Part shown: in pieces, positions 16,052 through 25,072 of the stretch | Layout: every line of letters begins with the position of its first letter | Position numbering within the stretch: the stretch's first letter is position 1 | Source: an uncultured Alphaproteobacteria bacterium | Lineage (GTDB): Bacteria; Pseudomonadota; Alphaproteobacteria; GCA-2731375 | Assembly: GCA_951812805.1 (NCBI GenBank) | Contig: CATOSZ010000015.1 | Span: 1 to 64,000 of the forward strand | Length of the DNA: 64,000 nucleotides | Reading direction: 5' to 3' | The notes under the pieces: generated by a model | What the model saw: the letters and a program-made list of their open reading frames with translations, nothing else | Told to the model about the DNA's origin: nothing | Databases searched by the model: none | Position numbers and translations under genes: made by a program

Positions 16052-16783
16052 CTACTTTTGTCGTCGCTGTTTGCTTTGTGCGAAGCGGTAAGACATGTTG
16101 CCTGTTTCGATGATTGCGCAGTGATGCGTTACACGATCCAGCAACGCGGTTGTCATTTTTGCATCTCCGAAGACGGAGACCCATTCCCCGAACTCCAGAT
16201 TGGTGGTGATGATGACGCTGGTCTTCTCATAGAGTTTGCTGATCAGGTGGAACAAGAGCGCACCGCCGGATTTGGGGAATGGGATATAGCCCAGTTCGTC
16301 GATGATGACGCAATCCATGGCCGTCAGTTGCCGGATGATCTTGCCGGCGTTGCCTTCGGCCTGTTCCTTGATCAGCGCATTGATCAGATCGACGGCGTTG
16401 AAGAAACGGACCTTCTTTCCCTGATTGATCAACAGCGTCCCCAGAGCAATGGCGATGTGGGTTTTGCCCGTACCGGTTCCGCCCACCAGAATGAGGTTGT
16501 GGGCCTCCTGGGTGAACTGCCCTGAGCAGAAGGGGTCGATTTGCGCTTGGGTGACGGCGGCTAGGCCGTAATCGAAAGTGGCGAAGTCCTTATGGTGGGG
16601 GAACTTCGAGGCCCGCATTTGGTGCTGGATAGAGCGCACCCGGCGCTCTACAGTCTCGGCGTCGATCAGTTGCTTTATCGCAGTGGTCAGACTTGGCGGC
16701 TTGCGCGCGGCCAGCAAAGCTTCGGCGCAAGCCGCCATTCCATACAGCCTCAGGGCGATCAGTTGGTCTATCAAAGCTTTCAT
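16052..16783 (-). CDS. istB: IstB ATPase of IS21 copy A
   Basis: 243 residues from ATG 16783, which overlaps the istA stop (ATGA). AAA+ ATPase that helps IstA find its target and activates transposition. Walker A is VGGTGTGKTHIAIAL (residues ~97-111), Walker B DCVIIDELGYIPF (~152-164), and sensor-like FLISKLYEKTSVIITTN follows. The N-terminal helical IS21-specific domain is present. Intact and the same length as copy B. Confidence 0.93.
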   Translation of the reverse strand: MKALIDQLIALRLYGMAACAEALLAARKPPSLTTAIKQLIDAETVERRVRSIQHQMRASKFPHHKDFATFDYGLAAVTQAQIDPFCSGQFTQEAHNLILVGGTGTGKTHIAIALGTLLINQGKKVRFFNAVDLINALIKEQAEGNAGKIIRQLTAMDCVIIDELGYIPFPKSGGALLFHLISKLYEKTSVIITTNLEFGEWVSVFGDAKMTTALLDRVTHHCAIIETGNMSYRFAQSKQRRQK

Positions 16784-18279
16784 GCGACGGCCTCCCCGGC
16801 AACGCACAGCGTCTCATAGCGCTTGCAGTCCGCTTCGGGCCGCAAGGTCAGTTGCGGATAGGCGTGGCTCTCGCCCCATGGCGCGATGACCGGCTCCACC
16901 AGTTGGTTGATCAGATTGATGATGGCCGGAAGGCGCAGCGTGTTCTGCTCCACGGCCAGTTCACAGGCTATCTCGACCACCTCGATCCCGTGATCCTGGG
17001 CCAGCAGGAGCAGATCGACAAACTCCCGGTCCCCGCCTTTGCCGGCCATGTAATGCGCCCTGACCCGGTGCATCGCCTCAGGCAATTGCCAACCCACAAA
17101 GGGCGCGCCATCTCTCAGCGCGCCGGGCTTGCGGTCGAGTAGGGGCAGGTAATGCCAGGGCTCGAAATAGCTGGCGTTGCGGGTAAAGCGGCGCTTGTGC
17201 TCGGCAATCACATTCTGCCCTGACACAACCACGATCCGGTCCGCATAGGCGCGCAGAGAGACAAGCTCCCCGGCGAACCGGGAGGGGACGCTATAGCGAT
17301 TGGTGGCATATTGGACCAGACAGGTAGAGCGGACACGAGCGGCCTTCTCAACATAGCCGTCAAAAGCCCGGCCCAGGGGACGCAGTTCGGCGCACTCGTC
17401 TGCGAACACGTCCGAGATCTTGCGATCCGATTGTTCGGGGTGGGCGCGATTCGCCAATTCCTCGCAGCGCAGACGCAACCAGCCGTTCAGCGCATCCAGA
17501 TCGTCAAAGGCGGGCTTGGGCGCAAACAGCTGTCCCCGCAGGAACCCAACCTGGTTCTCAATCTGACCCTTCTCCCACCCCGCCGCGGGTGTGCAAGCAA
17601 CCGGTTCCATCACATAGTGGTTCATCAACGCCAGAAAGCGCGGATGGAACACACGGTCCTTAGAGCGCGAAACATAGGTTACCATCGTCTTGGGGTTGTC
17701 GATGATCACCCGGCGCGGTACGCCGCCATAGAAAGACATCGCCCGTGCAAAGGCGTCCAGCACCATCTCCTGAGATTCGCTGGGATAGGCAACAACAAAG
17801 GGCTTGCGGCTATGACATAGGCGGAAGTGGGCAACCTTTACCTTCTGCTCGACACCGCCCAGGACAGCGTATTCCGTGCTCCAGTCAAACTGGAGCGCGT
17901 CACCTGCCGTAAAGTGCAACGGAATGAACGCATCCCCCGATCCGGCGCCAGAACGCTTCAGGTCGCGGACAAACCTCTGAACCGTCGAGTAGGATCCGCT
18001 ATAGCCTTCCGACACAAGCTGCTCATAAAGCTTCTTGGCCGTCCGGCGCTCACGGCGCGGGCGCCCCAGGTCCTGCTCAAAGAGCGCCCGAAGCCGGCTG
18101 GCGAAGCCATCGCTAAGCTTACGCCGGACGGGTGAAACGCGCCGCTGATAGCTCGGTGGATCGCCGTCCTTCAGATACTTCTTAATCGTGTTCCGCGACA
18201 AACCAGTCTGACGAGATACAGATCGGATACTCCGACCCTCCCGTAATATCCAACGTCGGATCTTCAATACGCTTTCCAT
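16780..18279 (-). CDS. istA: IstA transposase of IS21 copy A
   Basis: 499 residues from ATG 18279. An N-terminal helix-turn-helix (SIRSVSRQTGLSRNTIKKYL) is followed by an rve core with the triad Asp in ALQFDWSTEYAV, Asp in RRVIIDNPKTMV and Glu in WEKGQIENQVGFL, then the IS21-type C-terminal beta-barrel region (NRYSVPSRFAGELVSL). Intact; coupled to istB. Confidence 0.93.
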   Translation of the reverse strand: MESVLKIRRWILREGRSIRSVSRQTGLSRNTIKKYLKDGDPPSYQRRVSPVRRKLSDGFASRLRALFEQDLGRPRRERRTAKKLYEQLVSEGYSGSYSTVQRFVRDLKRSGAGSGDAFIPLHFTAGDALQFDWSTEYAVLGGVEQKVKVAHFRLCHSRKPFVVAYPSESQEMVLDAFARAMSFYGGVPRRVIIDNPKTMVTYVSRSKDRVFHPRFLALMNHYVMEPVACTPAAGWEKGQIENQVGFLRGQLFAPKPAFDDLDALNGWLRLRCEELANRAHPEQSDRKISDVFADECAELRPLGRAFDGYVEKAARVRSTCLVQYATNRYSVPSRFAGELVSLRAYADRIVVVSGQNVIAEHKRRFTRNASYFEPWHYLPLLDRKPGALRDGAPFVGWQLPEAMHRVRAHYMAGKGGDREFVDLLLLAQDHGIEVVEIACELAVEQNTLRLPAIINLINQLVEPVIAPWGESHAYPQLTLRPEADCKRYETLCVAGEAVA

Positions 18280-18395
18280 CAATACCACCTGCTCTTTCCT
18301 CCGCACTGTTCCGTGCGGATGCTAGCGTTCCAGGTGGGTCAATTCTTACCGCTCATAACCCACCAAAGTGGGTCAGTTTTGCATGCCGATTCACA

Positions 18396-18929
18396 GGCCT
18401 GGAGGAAGACTTCAAGACCAAATACACCTTCTACATGCTGAACATGGACGAGGACGGCGTCGCGGAACTGATTTCGAACGACGGCACGCTGATCAGCCTG
18501 TCCGACGCGGGCGCCCACAACGCGCTGCTGTGCGATGCCGGCTATGCCATGTATCTGCTCGGCCACTGGGTGCGGGAGAAGGGCCTGTTCGACCTGCCGA
18601 CGGCGATCCGCAAGGTGACCAGCGACCCGGCCGAGGCCTACGGCATCCAGGACCGCGGTCGCCTGACGCCTGGCGCCTGGGCCGACATGATCCTGTTCGA
18701 CCCGGACGAGGTCTCCATCACGCCGATGGAACAGCACTTCGACCTGCCCGCGGGCGGCGAGCGGTTGCTGCGCCGCGCCCCGGGCCTGCACGGCACCTGG
18801 GTCAACGGCGTCCAGGTCTTCGACGGCACCGACGATCTCGAAGTGCCGGCACCGGGCCAGGTCCTGACCGACTTCGCCAACCGCCCGCCACGCCTGGCGA
18901 TGGACGGCGCGGCGGAGGCGGCGGAGTAG
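18396..18929 (+). pseudogene. D-aminoacylase/N-acyl-D-amino-acid deacylase, 3' fragment
   Basis: About 177 C-terminal residues of an amidohydrolase-3 family enzyme, with the catalytic Asp segment LISLSDAGAHNALLCDAGYA and the family tail RLTPGAWADMILFDPDEVS. The enzyme class hydrolyses N-acyl-D-amino acids. The frame starts directly at the IS21 end with no start codon, so at least two thirds of the gene is missing. The missing part is not on the other side of the IS21 copy, which shows the junction is a rearrangement. Confidence 0.82.
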
Positions 18930-19030
18930 CTTTTTCCGTCGGACCCGGTCTTCGAGCGCCTTGCCCCCGAGCGATCCGTCATCGGGGCTCGCGAACGACC
19001 TGTTCGGTGGTTTGTTAGTACGCGAATACC

Positions 19031-19050
19031 TTTCGTCGACAAATACGAAA
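19031..19050. promoter_or_regulatory. Inverted repeat upstream of abiE (operator candidate)
   Basis: TTTCGT and ACGAAA arms separated by eight bases, 24 bases before the abiEi start. AbiEi antitoxins are known to bind inverted repeats in their own promoter and repress transcription; this site is a candidate by position and symmetry only. Confidence 0.45.
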
Positions 19051-19073
19051 AAAAGTCTACAGTAAGTTTTATC

Positions 19074-19688
19074 ATGACGGAGCGTTATACGTCCTATCAC
19101 GAGCGTGCCCTCGAGCTGACCCGGGCGCGGGGCATTGCACGCGCGCGCGACTACAAGGCCGCGGGAATTACGCCCGCCCAGGTAAAGCGCTTGACGGAGA
19201 CCGGTGAACTGGTTCGGCTCGGACGCGGCCTTTACCAGGAACCCGGTCGGGCCGGCGAACATATCGCCCACGACCTTGCCGAGGCCGCGCGGGCCGTGCC
19301 GAACGGCGTCGTCAGCTTGATCAGCGCTCTGCGATACCATGGCTTGACGACCCAGCTGCCACATACGGTCTGGATGACCATCCCTCAGAAGGCGCGCACG
19401 CCGAAGGCTGGCGGCCTGCCACTGCAAATTGTCAGGGCGAGTGGTGACGTGCTGACGGCCGGGATCGAGCGCGCGTGGATCGAGGGCGTCGACGTGCCGA
19501 TCTATGGGGTGGCCAAGACCGTCGCCGATTGCTTCAAGCACCGAAGACGCGTCGGCGAGGATATTGCCATCGAGGGGCTGCGCGAGGCACTCCGGCAACG
19601 AAAGGCGAGCCCGGGCGACATCATACATTACGCCGAGATCGATCGCGTCGTTGCCCGGGTACGGCCCTGTCTGATGGCATTGCAATGA
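19074..19688 (+). CDS. AbiEi-family antitoxin (type IV TA)
   Basis: 204 residues. An N-terminal winged-helix region (ITPAQVKRLTETGELVRLGR, ~28-48) is followed by GLYQEP and the AbiEi core (NGVVSLISALRYHGLTTQLP, VPIYGVAKTVADCFKHRRRV). In type IV systems the antitoxin neutralises the effect of the AbiEii nucleotidyltransferase and autoregulates the operon. The stop overlaps the toxin start (ATGA). It is downstream of IS-damaged DNA, in line with an accessory locus. Confidence 0.85.
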   Translation: MTERYTSYHERALELTRARGIARARDYKAAGITPAQVKRLTETGELVRLGRGLYQEPGRAGEHIAHDLAEAARAVPNGVVSLISALRYHGLTTQLPHTVWMTIPQKARTPKAGGLPLQIVRASGDVLTAGIERAWIEGVDVPIYGVAKTVADCFKHRRRVGEDIAIEGLREALRQRKASPGDIIHYAEIDRVVARVRPCLMALQ

Positions 19689-20611
19689 CAATGGCCGGAG
19701 CCCCGAAGAACCATGCCGCATCGGTCCGCCAACGCCTGTTGAACCATTCCCGGGCACACAAAGAAGGCTTCCAACGCGTCGTGACACGCTACGCCATCGA
19801 GCGGCTGCTCTACCGTTTGAGCACGACCAAGGGTGCGGAGCGATATGTCCTCAAGGACGCCATGCTGTTTCTGACGTGGCCGCAGCACGTCTTTCGGCCG
19901 ACCGGTGACCTCGACCTTCTCGCGCGGGGCGACGCCGATCCAGCATCGGTGCGTGAATTTTTCTCCCGCGTCTGCGAGGTCGATCTGCCCGAGGACGGCA
20001 TCACCTTCGATCCCTCGGCGGTTCGGGTGGAGCAAATTCGCGACGGCGACAAGTCTCATGGCATCCGTCTCACCATGACGGCCGAGCTCGCCGGGTCGAT
20101 CACAAGGTTCCATGTCGATGTCGGCTATGGCGACCACGTCTATCCCCCGCCGCGCTGGGGAGAATTTCCGACACTGCTTGCCGGTCTTCCGAAGGCTGCC
20201 GTCCTGATGTATCCGCCGGAGACGGTGATTGCCGAGAAGTTGGAGACGATGATCACCTTCGGTGAGGCGAATTCGCGTCTCAAGGACTTCTACGACATCT
20301 GGATTCTGTCTCGGACGTTCGACTTCGATCTCGCCACACTGGCCGAAGCCGTCGGCGGAACCCTACGAAGACGCGAGAGCGATCTGCCCGTCGGGATGCC
20401 CGTGGCCCTCACAGATCGTTTTGCAAACTCGCCGGAGACGCAATCGCTCTGGTCGGGGTTCCTCAGTCGACAAGCGCCGACGGTGCCGCCGCCTCCGTTC
20501 GAAGACGTCTTGGCTGATTTACGGCGATTTCTGCTGCCCGTGCTGGAGGCGATCCGCGCGCCCGAAACCTCGGCAGGACGATGGAATTCCGGCCACGGCA
20601 ATTGGGTTTGA
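19685..20611 (+). CDS. AbiEii-family nucleotidyltransferase toxin
   Basis: 308 residues starting MTMAGAPKN. The nucleotidyltransferase signature is FRPTGDLDLLARGDAD (~67-82), with the AbiEii motif VIAEKLETMITFGEANSRLK and KDFYDIW around 180-205. Family members block growth by modifying tRNA 3' ends or a similar target during phage attack. Complete and coupled to the antitoxin gene. Confidence 0.87.
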   Translation: MTMAGAPKNHAASVRQRLLNHSRAHKEGFQRVVTRYAIERLLYRLSTTKGAERYVLKDAMLFLTWPQHVFRPTGDLDLLARGDADPASVREFFSRVCEVDLPEDGITFDPSAVRVEQIRDGDKSHGIRLTMTAELAGSITRFHVDVGYGDHVYPPPRWGEFPTLLAGLPKAAVLMYPPETVIAEKLETMITFGEANSRLKDFYDIWILSRTFDFDLATLAEAVGGTLRRRESDLPVGMPVALTDRFANSPETQSLWSGFLSRQAPTVPPPPFEDVLADLRRFLLPVLEAIRAPETSAGRWNSGHGNWV

Positions 20612-20637
20612 ACCGCGACCCTTCTTGCCTCGGCCCT

Positions 20638-21684
20638 CTACACCGTCCCCGCCACCGCCTCCAGCGCGTCGGCCGCGGTTTCGATGCCGGCCGCATCGAC
20701 GTCGAGGTGGGTGACGGCGCGCATGAGCGTCTGGCCGCTGGCGCCGATGTGGACGCCGTGCTCCAATAGCCGGTCGCGGGTCTGGGCGGCCGTCAGGTTG
20801 AGGCCGGCCACGTCGAAATAGACCATGTTGGTCTCGATCTCGTCGTACAGCAGCTCCAACCCGTCGATGCCGGCGATGCGTTCGGCCAGGCGGCGGGCAT
20901 TGGCGTGGTCGTCGGCCAGGCGGTCGATGTTGTGTTCCAGCGCGTAGACGCCGGCCGCCGCGATGATGCCGGCCTGGCGCATCGCGCCGCCCATGTTCTG
21001 CTTGTAGAACCAGGCCTCGTGGATGAAGTCCTTCGAGCCGGCAAGCAGGCCGCCCACCGGACAGCCGAGCCCCTTGGAGAGATCGATCCAGAGTGAATCG
21101 AAACAGGCGCCGTAGTCGGCGGCCGGGGTGCCGGTCTCGACCACGGCGTTCAGCAGCCGGGCGCCGTCCATGTGGGTCGCCAGGCCGTGCGCGCGGGCGA
21201 CATCGGTCACCTCGCGCACCCTCTCCAGGCTCCAGATCGCGCCACCGCCGGAGTTGGCCGTGTTCTCGACCGACAGAACCCGGCTGCGCGGGGCGTGGCG
21301 GCGGCCCGGATCGCTGATCGCTTCGCGGACCTGTTCGCCGCTGAAGATACCGCGCACGCCGTCCAGCGGCCGGGTCGCGCAGGACGACAGCGCCGCGGGC
21401 CCGCCCGCCTCGGAATTCAGGGGATGCGCCGTCTTGTCGAGGATGATCTCGTCGCCGGGCTTGCAGTGAACGCGGAAGGCGATCTGGTTGCACATGGTGC
21501 CGGACGGCAGGAACACCGCGTCCTCGGTGCCCAGCAATTCCGCCGTCATCGCCACCAGACGGTTGACGGTCGGATCGTCGAAGGCCTGTTCGTTGCCGAC
21601 CTCCGCCTCGGCGATCGCCTGGCGCATCGCGCGTGTCGGGCGGGAGACGGTATCGGAATAGAGGTCGACGGTGATCTCGGTCAT
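20638..21684 (-). CDS. PLP-dependent threonine aldolase-family (GntG-type) aldolase
   Basis: 348 residues. The beta-eliminating lyase fold has the PLP lysine in SLWIDLSKGLGCPVGG and LATHMDGARLLNAVVETG upstream. MTEITVDLYSDTVSRPTRAM is typical of the N-terminus. It cleaves beta-hydroxy amino acids; the exact substrate is unknown. It differs from the broken aldolase at 10609-11626. Last gene of a leftward three-gene unit (18-base gap to the amidohydrolase). Confidence 0.85.
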   Translation of the reverse strand: MTEITVDLYSDTVSRPTRAMRQAIAEAEVGNEQAFDDPTVNRLVAMTAELLGTEDAVFLPSGTMCNQIAFRVHCKPGDEIILDKTAHPLNSEAGGPAALSSCATRPLDGVRGIFSGEQVREAISDPGRRHAPRSRVLSVENTANSGGGAIWSLERVREVTDVARAHGLATHMDGARLLNAVVETGTPAADYGACFDSLWIDLSKGLGCPVGGLLAGSKDFIHEAWFYKQNMGGAMRQAGIIAAAGVYALEHNIDRLADDHANARRLAERIAGIDGLELLYDEIETNMVYFDVAGLNLTAAQTRDRLLEHGVHIGASGQTLMRAVTHLDVDAAGIETAADALEAVAGTV

Positions 21685-21702
21685 CGGTTGCGGTCCTTCG
21701 CT

Positions 21703-23151
21703 TCAGGCGGGGCGGTAGGGGGGCAGGCTCGGCGGCACCAGTTGCTCGGCGCTGCGTCCGGCATGATCGGTTTCCGGCACGCGGGCCATGGCGCGATGCT
21801 GCGCCGCGTGCACGCGCTCGGCGGCGCCGGCCCGGTCGAGGTGCACAGCCTCGCCCGCCCGCACCACCTGTTCACCGCCGACATAGACGTCGCGCACGGC
21901 CCGTTCGGCGGCGCCGTAGATCAGGCTTTTCAGCGGATCGCGGGTCGGCCGCATGGCCGGATGGGCGGTGTCGACGAGCACGATATCGGCCTTGGCGCCC
22001 GGTGCCAGGCGGCCGATGTCGTCGCGTTTCAACGCCCGGGCACCGCCCACCGTCGCCGCGGTCAACACATCGGCGGCGCCGAGGTCCCAGACGTCCTCGG
22101 CGGCGATGCGGCTCATGGTGCCGGCATGGCGCAGCTCCTCCAGGAAGTTGTGCGGGAAGGTATCGGTGCCGAGGCCGCAGTTGACGCCGGCGCGCAGATA
22201 TTTGCCCAAGCTCTCCAGCAGGATCCCGCGGCGCAGGAACACGGTCGGGCAATGGGCGACGGAGGTGCCGGTGTCGACCAGCAGGTCGAGATCGCGCCGC
22301 CCGTGCCAACGCACCCAGGAGTGATGGTCGAGGAAGATCGCATGCGCGATGGTGGCGTCGGGGCCGAGAAAGCCGATGTCCGCCAGCCACTGGATCGGTG
22401 TCACCCCGTGGCGCCGGGTCATTTCGTTGAACTCGACCACCGATTGCGCGGCATGGATCTGGATCGCCAGATCGCGCTCGGCCGCCGCGGCCTTGCTGTC
22501 GCGCAGCAGGTCTTCGGTGCAGGTGTCGATCTGGCTCGGCGACAGCATGCCCGAAAGCCGGCCCGAGGGATGCTGGCGGGCCCGGTCGATCAGCGAAAGT
22601 GCGGCATCGAGGCCGGCCCGTCCGGCCGCCTCGTCCCATTCGTAGTGGACCTCGTGGCCGTTGGGCGTGAACCAACGCGCCGAGCGGTACATCGGCGCCA
22701 GCACACCGCGCAGCCCGCTTTTGGCCATCAGCTCGGTCCAGCCCGGCCAGGTGACGGAAAGATCGACCAGCGTGGTCACACCGCTCATCAACAGCTCGGC
22801 ATAGGCGAGTTCGGCGCAAGCGGCCATGCCCTCCTCGTCGGGACGGAAGGCCGGCATGTATTCGTAGAGGCCGCTCATCCCCAGGCGGGCGCTGCCGACC
22901 TCGTCGGTGATGCCCTTGTTCATCGGCTCCGACATCGGATGGGAATGGATGTCGACCAGCCCCGGCATCACCAGCAGGCCGGCACCCGGGATCTCCACGT
23001 CGACCGGACCGTCGTAGCGCGTGCCGACATGGCGGAGCGTATCGCCGGCAAAGACCACGTCACCGCCCTGGAGATAGGCGTGACGCCCCTCGCCCTCGTC
23101 CCAGGCGATGATCCAGTCGGCGGCGCGAATGCAGGTCGTCGTGTCGGTCAT
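21703..23151 (-). CDS. Amidohydrolase, TRZ/ATZ (chlorohydrolase-like) family
   Basis: 482 residues from ATG 23151. The metal site is visible: VDIHSHPMSEPM (H-x-H), IQIHAAQSVVEF, TIAHAIFLDHHSW and CGLGTDTFPHNF with the catalytic Asp. The beta-sandwich tail GRLAPGAKADIVLVDT follows. The family hydrolyses C-N or C-Cl bonds on heterocycles and related compounds, often deaminating. Its operon partners, a D-2-hydroxyacid dehydrogenase and an aldolase, suggest catabolism of a nitrogenous compound. Confidence 0.85.
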   Translation of the reverse strand: MTDTTTCIRAADWIIAWDEGEGRHAYLQGGDVVFAGDTLRHVGTRYDGPVDVEIPGAGLLVMPGLVDIHSHPMSEPMNKGITDEVGSARLGMSGLYEYMPAFRPDEEGMAACAELAYAELLMSGVTTLVDLSVTWPGWTELMAKSGLRGVLAPMYRSARWFTPNGHEVHYEWDEAAGRAGLDAALSLIDRARQHPSGRLSGMLSPSQIDTCTEDLLRDSKAAAAERDLAIQIHAAQSVVEFNEMTRRHGVTPIQWLADIGFLGPDATIAHAIFLDHHSWVRWHGRRDLDLLVDTGTSVAHCPTVFLRRGILLESLGKYLRAGVNCGLGTDTFPHNFLEELRHAGTMSRIAAEDVWDLGAADVLTAATVGGARALKRDDIGRLAPGAKADIVLVDTAHPAMRPTRDPLKSLIYGAAERAVRDVYVGGEQVVRAGEAVHLDRAGAAERVHAAQHRAMARVPETDHAGRSAEQLVPPSLPPYRPA

Positions 23152-23182
23152 CTCATGTCCGTTCGTGCTTCGCACCGTCGGC

Positions 23183-24127
23183 CTATACCACGCGGTGCAG
23201 CAGGTCTTCGCCGTCGCGGATGCGCCGGGTGTTCTCCACCGCGATTTCTAGGCTGCGGTCCAGGGTTTCCGGGGTCAGCCAGGCGATATGCGGGCTCAAC
23301 ACCACATTGTCGAGGCCGAGCAGCGGATTGTCGCCGGCGATCGGTTCCTGGGCATAGACGTCGAGGCCGGCGGCGGCGAGGCGGCCGTCGGTGAGGGCTT
23401 CGACCAAGGCCGCCTCGTCGACCAGGCCGCCGCGCGCGCCGTTGATCAGCACCGCACCCGGCTTCATCCGGGCGAGCGCCGCCGCGTCCAGCATGCCCTC
23501 GGTCTCGCCGGTCTGCGGCAGGTGCAGGGAGATGATGTCGGATTCCGCCAGCAGGTCCGGCAGCTCGCGCCACTCGGCACTCGCGTCCGCCTTGGGCCGG
23601 GTCGCGACATAGACGACCCGGGCGCCGAGGGCGCTGAGCGCCGGTTCCAGCCGGCGGGCGACGGCGCCGTAGCCGATCAGGCCGACGGTCTTGCCGGCGA
23701 TCTCGCCCACCTTGTCGAAGTCGGCGACGTCGAGCGCCCAGCCCCGGCCGGCCCGGGTCGCGGCGTCGAAGGGCACGGCGCGGCGCAGCGCCGCCAACAT
23801 CAACATCAAGGTCGCCTCGGCCACGGCCTGGGAGTTGGTGCCGGGCATGTTGCAGACGGCGATCTCGCGCGCCTGCGCCCGGTCCAGGTCGATCGTGTTG
23901 ACGCCGACGCCGATCTTCTGGATCAACCGCAGCTTGGGCGCGGCATCGATGACCTCGGCCGTCGCCGGCTTCAGCACGTGCCACAATACGTCGGCATCGG
24001 GCAGCAGGCGGAACAGCCGTTCGTCGTCCGCTTCATCGCATGCCTCGACCTCGAGCCAGGCCGGTGCCGCCGCCGCCAGACGGGCCGCCAGCCCCGGGCT
24101 CGTCGCATAATGGAAGATCGCCTTCAT
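23183..24127 (-). CDS. D-2-hydroxyacid dehydrogenase (NAD-dependent)
   Basis: 314 residues. The C-terminal Rossmann domain has VGLIGYGAVARRLEPAL (GxGxxA-type with A in the last position), and the family's catalytic Arg and Glu regions (LINGARGGLVDEAALVEAL) are present. The usual catalytic His is in NVVLSPHIAWLTPETL. It interconverts 2-keto acids and D-2-hydroxy acids. First gene of the operon with 21703 and 20638. Confidence 0.87.
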   Translation of the reverse strand: MKAIFHYATSPGLAARLAAAAPAWLEVEACDEADDERLFRLLPDADVLWHVLKPATAEVIDAAPKLRLIQKIGVGVNTIDLDRAQAREIAVCNMPGTNSQAVAEATLMLMLAALRRAVPFDAATRAGRGWALDVADFDKVGEIAGKTVGLIGYGAVARRLEPALSALGARVVYVATRPKADASAEWRELPDLLAESDIISLHLPQTGETEGMLDAAALARMKPGAVLINGARGGLVDEAALVEALTDGRLAAAGLDVYAQEPIAGDNPLLGLDNVVLSPHIAWLTPETLDRSLEIAVENTRRIRDGEDLLHRVV

Positions 24128-24233
24128 CGCCCGCCTCACCTCGTTGCCTGCGCATTCTCGCCGAAGCGGGCCCGCTTGCCAACGGACGGCCGCTGTGGCC
24201 TGTTGCCGCCGGAATTGCGGAGGAGACGCGGGC

Positions 24234-25064
24234 GTGAGCAACGTCGAGTTGGGCGAGAAAAGCGAGGAAAAACCCTGGATCCAGGCCGCGACCACGATGC
24301 TGGTCCGCGACGGCACGGCCGGGCTGGAGGTCTTCCTCATGGTCCGTCACGAGAATACCCGCAGTTTCTCGGGCGCCGCCGTCTTTCCCGGCGGCAAAGT
24401 CGACCCGGCGGACGGCGATGCGGCCCTGGCGGCCCGCTGCCGGGGCGCCGAAACGCTCGACGCCGGCGCCCGCGCCCTCCGCGTCGCCGCGATCCGCGAG
24501 GCGTTCGAGGAATGCGGCGTTCTGCTCGTCCGCGAGGGCAACGGCGCGGCGCTGACGCCGGCCCGTCACGATGCCGTCGTCGCCCATTGGCGCGACCGCC
24601 TGCTGGCCGATCAGGCCTCGATGGCGGAAATCGCCGAGGCCGAGGATCTGCTGCTGGAAACCGATGCCCTGGTGCCGTTCGCGCATTGGATCACGCCCAA
24701 GGTCGCCCCGCGTATCTTCGACACGCATTTCTTCCTCGTTCCGACGCCGGCCGACGCCGTCGCCCGCCACGACGGTGACGAAGGTGTCGACAGCACCTGG
24801 ATCCGTCCCGCCGAGGCGGTGGCCCGGGCCGAGGCAGGCGACCTGATGATCATCTTCCCGACCCGGTTGAACCTGTTGAAGCTCGCCGCTTCGTCAACGG
24901 TGGCCGAGGCCCTGGCCGCGGCCCGCGCCCGCGATGTCGTCACCGTCCGTCCGATCGCCCGCCCGCACGAGGACGGCCGCCATCTGCATATCCCACAGGC
25001 GGCCGGCTACGGCGGCAGCGACTTCGTCGTCGGCAAGGACGGCGTCTACCGCGGTCCCCTGTAA
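24234..25064 (+). CDS. Nudix hydrolase (NUDT19/CoA-diphosphatase-like)
   Basis: 276 residues, GTG start with GGAGGAG upstream. The Nudix box is interrupted by a long insert as in NUDT7/19-type enzymes: GGKVDPADGD, then AAIREAFEECGVLLVR. FPTRLNLLKLAAS in the C-terminal half is also typical. It probably hydrolyses nucleoside-diphosphate-linked substrates such as CoA derivatives. Convergent with gspJ, 8 bases apart. Confidence 0.85.
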   Translation: MSNVELGEKSEEKPWIQAATTMLVRDGTAGLEVFLMVRHENTRSFSGAAVFPGGKVDPADGDAALAARCRGAETLDAGARALRVAAIREAFEECGVLLVREGNGAALTPARHDAVVAHWRDRLLADQASMAEIAEAEDLLLETDALVPFAHWITPKVAPRIFDTHFFLVPTPADAVARHDGDEGVDSTWIRPAEAVARAEAGDLMIIFPTRLNLLKLAASSTVAEALAAARARDVVTVRPIARPHEDGRHLHIPQAAGYGGSDFVVGKDGVYRGPL

Positions 25065-25072
25065 GGCGCCCG

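Larger units (their letters stand above)
15421..18395 (-). mobile_element. IS21-type element, copy A (2975 bp)
   Basis: The left end TGTCAATCAGCATTTAATTC and the right end, read inwards, TGTGAATCGGCATGCAAAAC form imperfect inverted repeats with repeated subterminal TTGACCC boxes, as in IS21. It contains istA and istB plus about 630 bp of noncoding tail on the istB side. No target duplication is seen (CCGTGGG left, GGCCTGG right), and the two flanks are unrelated truncated genes. Copy B (50674-53649) is nearly identical, differing in a poly-C run (9 versus 10) and in one base near the right end. Confidence 0.92.

Noticed and set aside
21172..23394. A 740-codon open frame on the plus strand opposite the amidohydrolase and aldolase genes
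   Set aside because: It is the complement of well-recognised genes with clear motifs; its product is low-complexity Arg/Ala/Gly/His-rich sequence typical of antisense frames in high-GC DNA.
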